Source: Bacteroidota bacterium
Lineage (GTDB): Bacteria; Bacteroidota; Bacteroidia; Chitinophagales; Chitinophagaceae
Assembly: GCA_028875875.1 (NCBI GenBank)
Contig: JAGWUV010000028.1
Location: 1 to 60,572 of the forward strand
Direction of reading: 5' to 3'
Length of the DNA stretch: 60,572 nucleotides
This document shows positions 17,114 through 25,742 of the stretch, one piece after another (the first letter of the stretch is position 1; every line of letters starts with the position of its first letter). The position numbers and the translations under genes are program-made. The notes below the pieces were generated by a model. That model was not told the DNA's origin and searched no databases. It worked only from the letters and a program-made list of their open reading frames with translations.

Positions 17114-18232
17114 ATGATAAAAGTTGGTATTACTGGGCAAAGTGGATTTATCGGGAAGCATTTGTATAATACATTAAAACTTTTTCCTGAGGAATTTGAG
17201 CTTATTAATTTTCAGAACAATTTTTTTGATGATGGTGAGTTATTGCGAAATTTTGTTTCCCAATGTGATACAATAGTTCATTTAGCTGCGTTAAACAGAC
17301 ATGAAGATCCACAAGTAATTTACGATTCAAATATCAGCCTTGTCAGGAGGCTAATCGAAGCATTGAATAGTACTAATAGTAAAGCTCATATATTATTTTC
17401 ATCTTCCTCTCAGGAAGATATTGACAATCTATACGGAAGAAGTAAAAAGGAAGGGCGGCTACTTTTGAGTAATTGGGCTAAGTGGTCAGGGGGAAAATTT
17501 ACTGGTATGATTATCCCTAATGTATTTGGGCCGTTTGGCAAACCCTATTACAATTCATTCATCGCAACTTTTTGTTATCAGCTTACACATGAGGAGTTGC
17601 CTAAAATTGAAAAAGATAGTGTAGTAAAATTAATTTATGTTGCAGATTTAGTGGATTATTTTATCAAAGCAATCAGAGAAAATATTGGAAATGATTTATT
17701 AATTGTACCTGCTACTAATGAATATAAAGTATCAGAAATTTTAGGTTTGCTCCAAACATACACTGGATTGTATTTTGCATCCGGAATTATCCCGAAATTG
17801 GAAAATCGTTTTGAGCTAAATTTATTTAATACTTTCCGAAGTTACTTTGACCTATTCAATTATTATCCTAAAAAAATTACGAAGCATACTGATGCGAGAG
17901 GCTCTTTCGTAGAAATTATTAGACTTGGTGTGGGAGGACAGGTGTCTTTTTCTACCACCATTCCAGGAATTATTAGAGGGAATCATTTTCATACAAGGAA
18001 GATTGAACGTTTTGCGGTAATAAAAGGGAAAGCGCTTATTCAGTTGCGTCGTATTGGTACAAGCGAGATATTGAACTTTTATTTGGAAGGAGATGAACCT
18101 GCTTATATTGATATGCCTATTTGGTATACCCATAACATTAAAAATATAGGAGAAGATGAATTGATTACTAATTTTTGGATTAATGAGTTTTATGATCCTA
18201 TTGACCCTGATACCTATTTTGAATCAGTATAA
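17114..18232 (+). CDS. fnlB: Bifunctional UDP-sugar epimerase/reductase (FnlB/CapF)
   Basis: A 372-residue two-domain enzyme. The N-terminal SDR part has GITGQSGFIGKHL near residues 5-17, HLAALNRHEDP near 57 and YGRSKKEG near 111-118 (the catalytic YxxxK). The C-terminal cupin part (about 250-372) includes GIIRGNHFHTRKIERF with its His pair. In CapF the cupin epimerises C3 and the SDR domain reduces C4, giving UDP-L-6-deoxy-talose-type HexNAc before FnlC epimerises C2. Length and domain order match CapF/FnlB well. It follows the small cupin by 6 bp and precedes fnlC by 13 bp. Confidence 0.88.
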   Translation: MIKVGITGQSGFIGKHLYNTLKLFPEEFELINFQNNFFDDGELLRNFVSQCDTIVHLAALNRHEDPQVIYDSNISLVRRLIEALNSTNSKAHILFSSSSQEDIDNLYGRSKKEGRLLLSNWAKWSGGKFTGMIIPNVFGPFGKPYYNSFIATFCYQLTHEELPKIEKDSVVKLIYVADLVDYFIKAIRENIGNDLLIVPATNEYKVSEILGLLQTYTGLYFASGIIPKLENRFELNLFNTFRSYFDLFNYYPKKITKHTDARGSFVEIIRLGVGGQVSFSTTIPGIIRGNHFHTRKIERFAVIKGKALIQLRRIGTSEILNFYLEGDEPAYIDMPIWYTHNIKNIGEDELITNFWINEFYDPIDPDTYFESV

Positions 18233-18245
18233 TATAATTTACTAA

Positions 18246-19388
18246 ATGATGAAGAAAAAATTGAAAGTTATGACCGTTGTGGGTACTCGACCCGAAATTA
18301 TACGGTTGTCAAGGGTTATATCTAAGTTGGATGAATCAGATGCAATAGAACATATAATTGTACATACAGGTCAAAATTATGATTTTGAATTGAATGAGAT
18401 TTTTTTTGATGATTTAGGCATTCGGAGACCCGATTTTTTTTTAAATGCAGCAGGTAAAACAGCAACTGAAACAGTAGGGCAGATTCTGATTAAAATAGAT
18501 CCATTGTTAAACACTGAAAAACCTGATGCTTTTTTAGTGCTAGGTGATACGAACTCTTGTTTATGTGCCATTCCTGCCAAAAAATATCACATTCCCATTT
18601 TTCATATGGAAGCGGGGAATCGTTGTTTTGATCAACGAGTTCCTGAAGAAACTAATCGTAAAATAGTTGATCATGTTTCAGACATTAATTTAACTTATAG
18701 CGATATAGCTCGTGAGTATTTATTAAGAGAGGGGTTGCCTGCCGATCGGATTATTAAAACAGGGTCTCCTATGTTTGAAGTGTTAAACTATTATTTGCCT
18801 AAAATAAAGTCATCTGATATTTTAAATGAGTTACAGCTTGAGCAAGATAAGTTCTTTGTAGTTTCATCACACCGGGAAGAGAATATTAATAGTGAAAAAA
18901 AATTTAGTGCATTGATGGGAACTCTAAATCAAATTGCCGAAAAATACAAATTCCCAATTATTGTGAGTACCCATCCACGCACTCGTAAAATGATTGATAT
19001 TAAGAATTTTTTAATGCGTCCTGAAATTCAATTTTTGAAGCCCTTAAGCTTCACAGATTACAATGCATTGCAAATGAAGGCCTATGCAGTGTTATCGGAT
19101 AGTGGGACAATATCTGAAGAATCCTCTATCTTGAATTTCCCAGCTTTAAACATTCGCGAAGCTCATGAGAGACCAGAAGCAATGGAAGAAGCTGCCGTAA
19201 TGATGGTGGGGTTAAATCCGGAAAGAATTTTGCAGGGCTTGTCAGAGTTGAGTAATCAAAAAACTGGTAATGCCCGGAGCTTTAGAAATGTTGCAGATTA
19301 TTCGATGCCAAATGTATCGGATAAAATTATTAGGATTATCATCAGCTATATAGATTATATTAATAGAGTAGTTTGGTTCAATGAATAA
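18246..19388 (+). CDS. fnlC: UDP-N-acetylglucosamine 2-epimerase family enzyme (FnlC/CapG)
   Basis: A 380-residue WecB-superfamily epimerase that performs the C2 epimerisation completing UDP-L-FucNAc. It shows VVGTRPEIIRLSRV near residues 11-24, a HMEAGNRCFDQRVPEETNRK segment near 120-139, VSSHREENI near 211-219 and SDSGTISEESS near 285-295. These carry the substrate- and UDP-binding residues of the family. A general WecB making UDP-ManNAc would also fit the domain, but the position directly behind fnlA-cupin-fnlB argues for FnlC. Two consecutive ATG codons are possible starts. The gene overlaps the next one by 8 bp. Confidence 0.87.
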   Translation: MMKKKLKVMTVVGTRPEIIRLSRVISKLDESDAIEHIIVHTGQNYDFELNEIFFDDLGIRRPDFFLNAAGKTATETVGQILIKIDPLLNTEKPDAFLVLGDTNSCLCAIPAKKYHIPIFHMEAGNRCFDQRVPEETNRKIVDHVSDINLTYSDIAREYLLREGLPADRIIKTGSPMFEVLNYYLPKIKSSDILNELQLEQDKFFVVSSHREENINSEKKFSALMGTLNQIAEKYKFPIIVSTHPRTRKMIDIKNFLMRPEIQFLKPLSFTDYNALQMKAYAVLSDSGTISEESSILNFPALNIREAHERPEAMEEAAVMMVGLNPERILQGLSELSNQKTGNARSFRNVADYSMPNVSDKIIRIIISYIDYINRVVWFNE

Positions 19389-20592
19389 TAAAAAAAGACT
19401 CTGGGTTGTATCGGAAATGTTTTATCCAGATGAAACTGCGACTAGCAATATTATGACTCAAATTGCGAAATCATTGAGTGAAATGAGCATTGTTAATGTT
19501 TTGTGTGGTCCAATTGGATATGATTTTATTTCAAATGAGGCGTCTTGGGATAGTAATTCTATAAAAATATATAGGGTGCGAATTCCTAATTTTAATAAGA
19601 ATGTTTTGTTTTTTAGAATTATTAGATTTTTATTCTTAAGTCTCGGTATGTTTTGTAAAGGCCTTTTTTTAATAAAAAAAACAGATCGTGTTTTAATAGT
19701 TACAAACCCAGCGTTTAATATCCCTCTATTTTCTTTAATAAAGATTCTCAAAAGGAATAAGTATTTTATTCTAGTGCATGATGTTTTTCCTGAAAACTTA
19801 CTAGCTGCTGATCTATTGAAAAGACCTGATTCTTTTTACTTTAGGCTTATAAGGAGAGTATATAATTGGAGTTATTGCAAAGCAGACAGTTTAATTGTGT
19901 TGGGGCGTGATATGAAAGAGGTAATGCAAAAAAAAACTAAGTACAAGAAAGATATTGAAATAATTGAGAATTGGGGTGATACGGAAACAATATCAATAGA
20001 AAAATTTGAAAATAACACGCTAATTCAAAAATTAAATCTGCAAGATAAAATTGTTTTTATGTTTGCAGGTAATATTGGACGGGTTCAGGGGTTGGAGTAT
20101 TTTTTTAAAGTGATACAGAAAGTTGATAACTCCTTAATTCATTTTTTATTTATTGGAAGTGGTAGTAATTTAAATTCTTTGAAGAAAACATTTGAAAATA
20201 ATAAGAATGTTACTTTCCTAAATTATATACCAAGATCCGAACAAAATACTTTTCTAAATGCTTGCCATGTAGGTGTAGTAACTTTATCTCCCAAATTGTA
20301 TGGACTTGGGGTTCCATCTAAAACTTACAATATTATGGCAGCTGGTAAACCTATTTTATTTCTTGGAAATAAAAAAACAGAAGTAGCACTTATGCTTCAT
20401 GAGAATGAATGCGGATATGTATTTGCACCCGAAGAAGAGGATCAATTATTAAATTTTTTTCAATCGTTTAACAAGAATAGTTTAATTCAAGTGCAATTAA
20501 AAGGACTTAAAGCTAGGCATCTTTCTGAAACTAGATATAGTAAGGAAAAAATTATTAGGAAATTAGAAAATATAATTTTTAAAAATTATTAG
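19381..20592 (+). CDS. Glycosyltransferase GT4, WbuB-like (probable L-FucNAc transferase)
   Basis: A 403-residue GT-B transferase beginning LWVVSEMFYPDETATSNIM, a signature of WbuB-type enzymes. The C-terminal half holds FAGNIGRVQGLEYF (near 228) and GLGVPSKTYNIMAAGKPIL (near 309), the nucleotide-sugar site. In E. coli O26 and related clusters WbuB lies directly after fnlC and transfers L-FucNAc to the first sugar, and the 8-bp overlap with fnlC here supports the same role. It closes the AT-rich operon begun at 6946; a 266-bp gap then precedes the initiating transferase. That the donor is UDP-L-FucNAc is inferred from context. Confidence 0.78.
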   Translation: MNNKKRLWVVSEMFYPDETATSNIMTQIAKSLSEMSIVNVLCGPIGYDFISNEASWDSNSIKIYRVRIPNFNKNVLFFRIIRFLFLSLGMFCKGLFLIKKTDRVLIVTNPAFNIPLFSLIKILKRNKYFILVHDVFPENLLAADLLKRPDSFYFRLIRRVYNWSYCKADSLIVLGRDMKEVMQKKTKYKKDIEIIENWGDTETISIEKFENNTLIQKLNLQDKIVFMFAGNIGRVQGLEYFFKVIQKVDNSLIHFLFIGSGSNLNSLKKTFENNKNVTFLNYIPRSEQNTFLNACHVGVVTLSPKLYGLGVPSKTYNIMAAGKPILFLGNKKTEVALMLHENECGYVFAPEEEDQLLNFFQSFNKNSLIQVQLKGLKARHLSETRYSKEKIIRKLENIIFKNY

Positions 20593-20798
20593 AAGAGGTT
20601 TTTAATCCCACCAATAAATATGCAATTAGATTCGGATTGAAAAAAAGTTGTTATACTTATCATCAATATGTTAGTTAATTCTATTAGTGTTAAACCTTGA
20701 ATAAAATCTCATGTTGATCAAACATATATTCTAATAAATTGAGTGTATGTTTTGAAAATAAAAATCCATATTAAACTTTTTTTTGTCTAGTTAATTAA

Positions 20799-20806
20799 TA
20801 TCTTTG
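20799..20806 (+). promoter_or_regulatory. Putative -7 element (TATCTTTG) before the sugar-phosphate transferase
   Basis: TATCTTTG matches TAnnTTTG and lies about 50 bases before the ATG at 20859. A TTTTG at 20781-20785 is closer than the usual -33 spacing, so only the -7 half is well supported. Confidence 0.45.
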
Positions 20807-20858
20807 CTTCACTCCCCCATAATGACTATAGTTCATTACGTTTAATTACAAGTAACTC

Positions 20859-21902
20859 ATGTCGATGCCCATCCAAACTAATGAGGGGAGTGTCTACCCG
20901 GAACTAACATATAGCAGCTACACAAATGTTAGCTATCGGTTACAGCATATTCGCAGGTCTGTTGCAGGAAAACAACCCAATTGTTGTTTGATTTTAAATC
21001 CAGGAGTATTAGCCAATGAACTGGTAAATGATGTTAAATTTTATAGCCGTTTTTCAGTACAGTGTTGGAATCCTGAAGATGGTTCTCTTGTAGAGGTGTT
21101 AAGGCAGGCGGATGAACAGGAATATGCTGCGATCCTGGTGGATCCATCCGGCAAAAACAGGCTCACTGATAAGGAGCTTACCTTAATAAGTCGCTTGAAA
21201 CTTAAAGGGGGGCGTATCTATAATGTGAATTCCTTTTTCGAACATCTTACCGGGAGAATTCCGTTGATTGCACTTAGAAACGAATGGGTGATCAATAACG
21301 ACCTGTTTTTTGTGAATACAAGGGCTAAATTTCTCCTTTTGAAAAGGGCTATAGACCTTTGTTTCTGCTTATTTTTAGCACCCTTCGCCTTACTGCTGAG
21401 CTTGTTGGGTATGTTACTCACCAAATTGAGTTCTAAAGGGCCTGCTTTGTTTGTGCAGAAGCGGGTAGGTAAAAACGGCAAAGTGTTCTCCATTTACAAG
21501 ATACGTACCATGGTACATGCTCCTGCCGGGCATACCGCTTTTACGGTAAAAAATGATAATCGAGTAACAGGGATTGGTAAGATATTACGGCGCACCAAAA
21601 TAGATGAGCTCCCGCAATTGCTGAACATACTGAAAGGAGAGATGAGCTTGATTGGTCCCAGGCCGGAAAGGGATGATATTGTAGCCGCTATGGTAAAAGA
21701 GAATCCCTATTATCATTTACGTCATACAGTTAAGCCGGGCGTATCCGGATGGGCGCAGATACATAATCCTACCGCCACGCCTGCGCAAAACCTGGAAAAA
21801 CTGGAATACGATCTGTATTATGTAAAGAACATGTCTGTATTTCTGGACTTGAAAGTGCTGTTCAAAACTATCAAGATAGTGTTTACATTGGATAGTTTAT
21901 AA
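20859..21902 (+). CDS. Undecaprenyl-phosphate sugar phosphotransferase (bacterial sugar transferase, PglC/WcaJ domain), locus 1
   Basis: A 347-residue initiating transferase that would place the first sugar-1-phosphate on undecaprenyl phosphate. The C-terminal half is a complete bacterial sugar transferase domain: membrane hairpin at about 160-188, an RVGKNGKVFSIYKIRTM segment, the catalytic DE pair at about 249-250, then GEMSLIGPRPER and GVSGWAQ. The N-terminal 150 residues lack the four membrane helices of WcaJ. They retain only a soluble piece ending SFFEHLTGRIPL, similar to the end of the CoA-binding-like domain. GC content is visibly higher than in the preceding block, and the gene has its own -7 element, so it may be transcribed separately. 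Confidence 0.85.
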   Translation: MSMPIQTNEGSVYPELTYSSYTNVSYRLQHIRRSVAGKQPNCCLILNPGVLANELVNDVKFYSRFSVQCWNPEDGSLVEVLRQADEQEYAAILVDPSGKNRLTDKELTLISRLKLKGGRIYNVNSFFEHLTGRIPLIALRNEWVINNDLFFVNTRAKFLLLKRAIDLCFCLFLAPFALLLSLLGMLLTKLSSKGPALFVQKRVGKNGKVFSIYKIRTMVHAPAGHTAFTVKNDNRVTGIGKILRRTKIDELPQLLNILKGEMSLIGPRPERDDIVAAMVKENPYYHLRHTVKPGVSGWAQIHNPTATPAQNLEKLEYDLYYVKNMSVFLDLKVLFKTIKIVFTLDSL

Positions 21903-22228
21903 AGTGAACTTTCGTTTTCTAAATTATCCCGTTCATGAAATAACAGGGTTAGTGAATCTAATCAATCAGCTTTCCCACACAGTAAAGAATCCGGAATAGA
22001 GTTGAATTAAAGAGAGGGGCATAATAACGCTACGAGTTTAAACCATTAAAGGTTTTGTTACTTCTTTATGTATCTTTTGACAGGCTCAAGATAACAAGTT
22101 GACCCTAATTTGTTTGATTGAATTAAGTTTGTTTAAAGACTGCTATTAAAATTGTAACAGGGCTTCCTTTTTAGACGCTATTCTTCTTAAAACCTCTTTT
22201 CAAACAATTAAGTAAATAAAGCTTTGTT
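21903..22228. other. 326-bp intergenic gap before the tandem Wzi genes
   Basis: No gene or stable terminator hairpin is seen. The sequence is AT-rich with several T-runs and no full TAnnTTTG element in a convincing place. It may carry the promoter of the Wzi pair. Confidence 0.45.
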
Positions 22229-23878
22229 TTGAGAACCTTGTTTGACCAACGTATTGCTCAGTACACCGGTTTCTGTGTTATTTTTTTTCTGCTTGTTTGT
22301 ACAAGGTCATTAGCACAACAGGTAGCTGTGAATGATGATTTGCTCATGGATTATCTAAGGGCCCAATCATTGCGTGACACTAGTGAGCAAATGAATCGTT
22401 CGCTTTGTGTGCTACCCGGCGGAGAAAAATGGATAGCTGCTGACACGTTTCTCAGCAGGCACTATTACAGTCCCTTGGTCACAAAAAAACACATTGGGTT
22501 AGGTCTTATTCCCTTGTCTTTAACGCAAAAATATAATTCCCATCATCCTTATGGTTGGAATGGCAGTTCATTTTATCCCACGGCAGGTTACCAGGCCCGT
22601 TTGTCCACCGGTTTTTATGCCCGCTTGGGTCCTTTGCAGCTACAATTGCAACCAGAATACGTGTATGCGGCTAACCCGGCTTATGAACACGGGCCCCATT
22701 GGGGAACGGATACCAAAACAATGGCTTACCATCAGTTTTTCCCAGGTCAGTCTTCAATCAACCTGCAGCTGGGTGCTACCTCCTTCTCTGTTTCTACCGC
22801 GAATGCCTGGTGGGGGCCGGGCATATATAATAGCCTGATGATGAGCAACAATGCCCCCGGTTTTTTGCATGCGAGTTTTCATTCCAACCGCCCTGTGAAA
22901 ACAGTAATCGGATCCTTTGAATGGGAGCTCATGGCCGGCAAGTTGGTAGAAGACACCAATGTGGTACTGGAAAATAAAGACCTGCTCACTTCGGTGTACA
23001 ATCCTGATAACTATAATGGCACTGGATTTAGTGATTATCACCCGGAAAACAAATGGCGCTACCTGAATGCAGTAACCCTTACTTATCAACCCAAATGGGT
23101 TCCTCATTTGTTTGTGGGCATCACCCGGGTGGCTTATGCGTATAATGATAACCTCACGAAAGACAGGAACAGTTTCCTGCATAATTATTTCCCCACCATT
23201 TTTGGGGTATTCAGGAATAATTACGCTTATGGAAGTGATACCGGTTCTTCTGCCAAGCGGTATAAACAATTGCTATCCTTTCATGCCAAGTATATTTTCC
23301 GCAAATCGCACCTGGAAGTACACGCAGAATATGGCTGGGATGACAATTTCTGGAATGTACGCGATTTCTTCCTCGATATTCCCCATTCCGCTGCATATAC
23401 CTTGGGATTTATCAAAATGTGGCCGGTACGTAAAGGCTACTGGATGGATGTGACAGGGGAGGTGACACAGATGGCACAGACCACTGATTACCTGGTTCGA
23501 ACTTCCGGTTACTGGTATTTGTACCAGGGAGGGTATACAGAGCAAAGCCGGGTGATTGGCGCCGGGGTGGGAGCGGGTAATAATGTGCAAACACTGGCTC
23601 TACATCTGCGGGGAAAAGGATTTACTCAATGGGGGTGTAAACTCTTAAGGGTACAGCACGATCCGATGCAGGATAATCCGTACCAACCCCTTATTACCTT
23701 GGGGCAGCGACCGCAAAAATGGACAGATATTGCCGTAGGGGTCAATGCTAACCTTCAGTATAAAAAAATGGTTTTCAGTGGTGAAATGCAATGGGTAACC
23801 AGCCGCAATTATGCATGGCAAGAAAATGTAGTGACGGGTAATTTATATGCTTTGTTAACAGTACGCTATCTATGGTAA
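22229..23878 (+). CDS. Capsule assembly Wzi-like outer-membrane protein, copy 1
   Basis: A 549-residue secreted beta-barrel protein of the Wzi family, which in E. coli binds K antigen at the cell surface. A signal peptide (CVIFFLLVCTRSLAQQ, ending near residue 31) is followed by family motifs: YHQFFPGQSSINLQLG, WWGPGIYNSLMMSNNAPGF (about residues 193-211) and Trp/Tyr-rich alternating strands to a C-terminal LTVRYLW. The start is a TTG at 22229; no ATG lies upstream of the signal peptide, so a non-ATG start is required. It overlaps the next Wzi gene by 7 bp, and the two are clearly paralogues. Confidence 0.85.
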   Translation: MRTLFDQRIAQYTGFCVIFFLLVCTRSLAQQVAVNDDLLMDYLRAQSLRDTSEQMNRSLCVLPGGEKWIAADTFLSRHYYSPLVTKKHIGLGLIPLSLTQKYNSHHPYGWNGSSFYPTAGYQARLSTGFYARLGPLQLQLQPEYVYAANPAYEHGPHWGTDTKTMAYHQFFPGQSSINLQLGATSFSVSTANAWWGPGIYNSLMMSNNAPGFLHASFHSNRPVKTVIGSFEWELMAGKLVEDTNVVLENKDLLTSVYNPDNYNGTGFSDYHPENKWRYLNAVTLTYQPKWVPHLFVGITRVAYAYNDNLTKDRNSFLHNYFPTIFGVFRNNYAYGSDTGSSAKRYKQLLSFHAKYIFRKSHLEVHAEYGWDDNFWNVRDFFLDIPHSAAYTLGFIKMWPVRKGYWMDVTGEVTQMAQTTDYLVRTSGYWYLYQGGYTEQSRVIGAGVGAGNNVQTLALHLRGKGFTQWGCKLLRVQHDPMQDNPYQPLITLGQRPQKWTDIAVGVNANLQYKKMVFSGEMQWVTSRNYAWQENVVTGNLYALLTVRYLW

Positions 23879-25491
23879 AAAAACTGTTGGGGGGAGCATT
23901 CCTGCTCCTGTTTTTTACAATATCCGGGCATGCACAGGATGGCCGGTTAACGGGAATTAACTGGACCGATACGAGTAGGTTACAACAACTCATAGGGAGG
24001 AGAGAAGATTCGGTTTCTTACACATTGCGGGGGGAAGCGTTCGCACCACTCGATTGTAAGAGATCCCGGTTTACAATAGCACACTTAAGGGCCGGTATTA
24101 CTGTGATGAATAACAGCAGTTTGCCCTATACTTATAATGCGGGAAGTTTTTATCCCGCCGCAGGTGTACAGACAAGGATTACTGGAGGGGCCTTATTGCA
24201 GTATGGTCATTTTAGCCTGCAATTGTTTCCTGAATTAGTGCGTGCTGCCAATACAGCACCGAACGGGCTGGATCCGTATTTCGACAGGCCCAATTACTGG
24301 CCCCGGTATTATGAGGCTGTATTGAATAGGATTGACCTTCCCGATTATTTTGGAACAGCTCCTTTACAAAAACTATATCCCGGGCAATCGTCTTTCCTAT
24401 ATAATACCCGTTATCTTTCGTTGGGTATTTCCACAGAAAATGTATGGTGGGGACCCGGATTACGGAATGCGCTGACCTTATCGAATAGTGCACCGGGTTT
24501 TTTACATTATACCCTACGCACCAATCACCCCATTCCAACACCTATTGGTAGTATAGAAGGAGAATGGTTAACTGGCTATTTATCTAATTCAGGCATATTG
24601 CCGCCGGAAAATCAAAGATTAAATAATGTGAGTTATTATATAGCGGGAAACCAGGATAAACGTATGCTCACCGGATTAACTGTTAGCTGGCAGCCTAAAT
24701 GGATTCCGCATTTGTTTGTAGGATTTACCAAAGCTTATTACCAGTACCAAACCGGTTTCCTATGGCACGATGCGATACCCTTTGGGCATATTGACAGCAG
24801 CCGGAGGAGCCTGGGCTCTTTGTTTGCGAGGTATGTGATGCCTGCAGATCATGCTGAATTGTACGTGGAATATGGCAGAGGAGACCGCCCAGCTACCCTC
24901 ACCAATATTTTTTATGACACGATACCTACTGCCTATACGATAGGGCTACGAAAACTTTTCCCTCTCCGGAGGTCTGATAGGTATTTGTCTTTTGGGTTAG
25001 AAATTTGTCATCTGCAATTGCCGGATGCCAAGTTAATTTTCCAAAATGCCCCGGCACTGTTATCGCAGGCTAAAACATGGTATGTTGATCAGTACATCCG
25101 GCAGGGGTATACACAGGATGGCCGATTATTAGGGGCCTCCATTGGCCCGGGCAGTAACAGTCAAACACTTACCATTAACTGGTTGAAAGGCGTTAATAAA
25201 TTCATTGGCATCACCCTGGAAAGAGTGGTTCATAATAACGATTTCTATTATTATAATTATTTCAATGGGTTAGTATTTCCTGGACCTAATTTTGAGTATT
25301 GGGCAGATCTTTCCGCAGCACTGCATTGGCAATGGCAATTCGGTAAATTTAATGTGGCGGCTAATCTCCAATATACAAGTGCGTTAAATTATAAATGGGT
25401 GAAACTGGGCGGAGGTGGATTATGGGATCCATCTTCTATTTCAGATAAGAAAAATATACAGTCTACTTTTTCTTTATACTATCTTTTATAG
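23872..25491 (+). CDS. Capsule assembly Wzi-like outer-membrane protein, copy 2
   Basis: A 539-residue paralogue of the preceding protein. It has a signal peptide ending SGHAQD (about residue 23), then KLYPGQSSFLYNTRYLSLG and WWGPGLRNALTLSNSAPGF, in the same order and spacing as copy 1. It should be an outer-membrane porin-like barrel that holds or organises exported polysaccharide. The ATG at 23872 overlaps the end of copy 1 by 7 bp, so translation is probably coupled. A strong hairpin terminator about 75 bp after the stop closes locus 1. A more distant third Wzi lies at 35772. Confidence 0.85.
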   Translation: MVKKLLGGAFLLLFFTISGHAQDGRLTGINWTDTSRLQQLIGRREDSVSYTLRGEAFAPLDCKRSRFTIAHLRAGITVMNNSSLPYTYNAGSFYPAAGVQTRITGGALLQYGHFSLQLFPELVRAANTAPNGLDPYFDRPNYWPRYYEAVLNRIDLPDYFGTAPLQKLYPGQSSFLYNTRYLSLGISTENVWWGPGLRNALTLSNSAPGFLHYTLRTNHPIPTPIGSIEGEWLTGYLSNSGILPPENQRLNNVSYYIAGNQDKRMLTGLTVSWQPKWIPHLFVGFTKAYYQYQTGFLWHDAIPFGHIDSSRRSLGSLFARYVMPADHAELYVEYGRGDRPATLTNIFYDTIPTAYTIGLRKLFPLRRSDRYLSFGLEICHLQLPDAKLIFQNAPALLSQAKTWYVDQYIRQGYTQDGRLLGASIGPGSNSQTLTINWLKGVNKFIGITLERVVHNNDFYYYNYFNGLVFPGPNFEYWADLSAALHWQWQFGKFNVAANLQYTSALNYKWVKLGGGGLWDPSSISDKKNIQSTFSLYYLL

Positions 25492-25566
25492 ATTTAGAAA
25501 GGTTGTTAATAGTATTCTAATACTATACCCAAAAAGCTTCGTTGAAGAGTATAATGGCTACAGGGG

Positions 25567-25599
25567 GGCTGCATCGAAAACGGGTGCAGCCTCTTTTTG
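25567..25599 (+). terminator. Rho-independent terminator after the Wzi pair
   Basis: GGCTGCA (25567-25573) pairs exactly with TGCAGCC (25585-25591) around an 11-base loop, followed by TCTTTTTG. This ends locus 1 and separates it from the second export gene. Confidence 0.8.
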
Positions 25600-25742
25600 T
25601 TCAATTGCCTATTGTTGTTGATATGCAAGTACATTCAATTCATGCACAATTCTTTCTTTACATACTATAGCTTCTTTTAATGAATCATTTCATGCCAAGT
25701 AGCCTCACTTACCTACCTTTATCGCGTTATAAGTTTATTGAT

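Noticed and set aside
22754-23269. 171-codon antisense frame inside the first Wzi gene
   Set aside because: It is fully covered by a strong signal-peptide-bearing gene on the other strand and lacks any domain.
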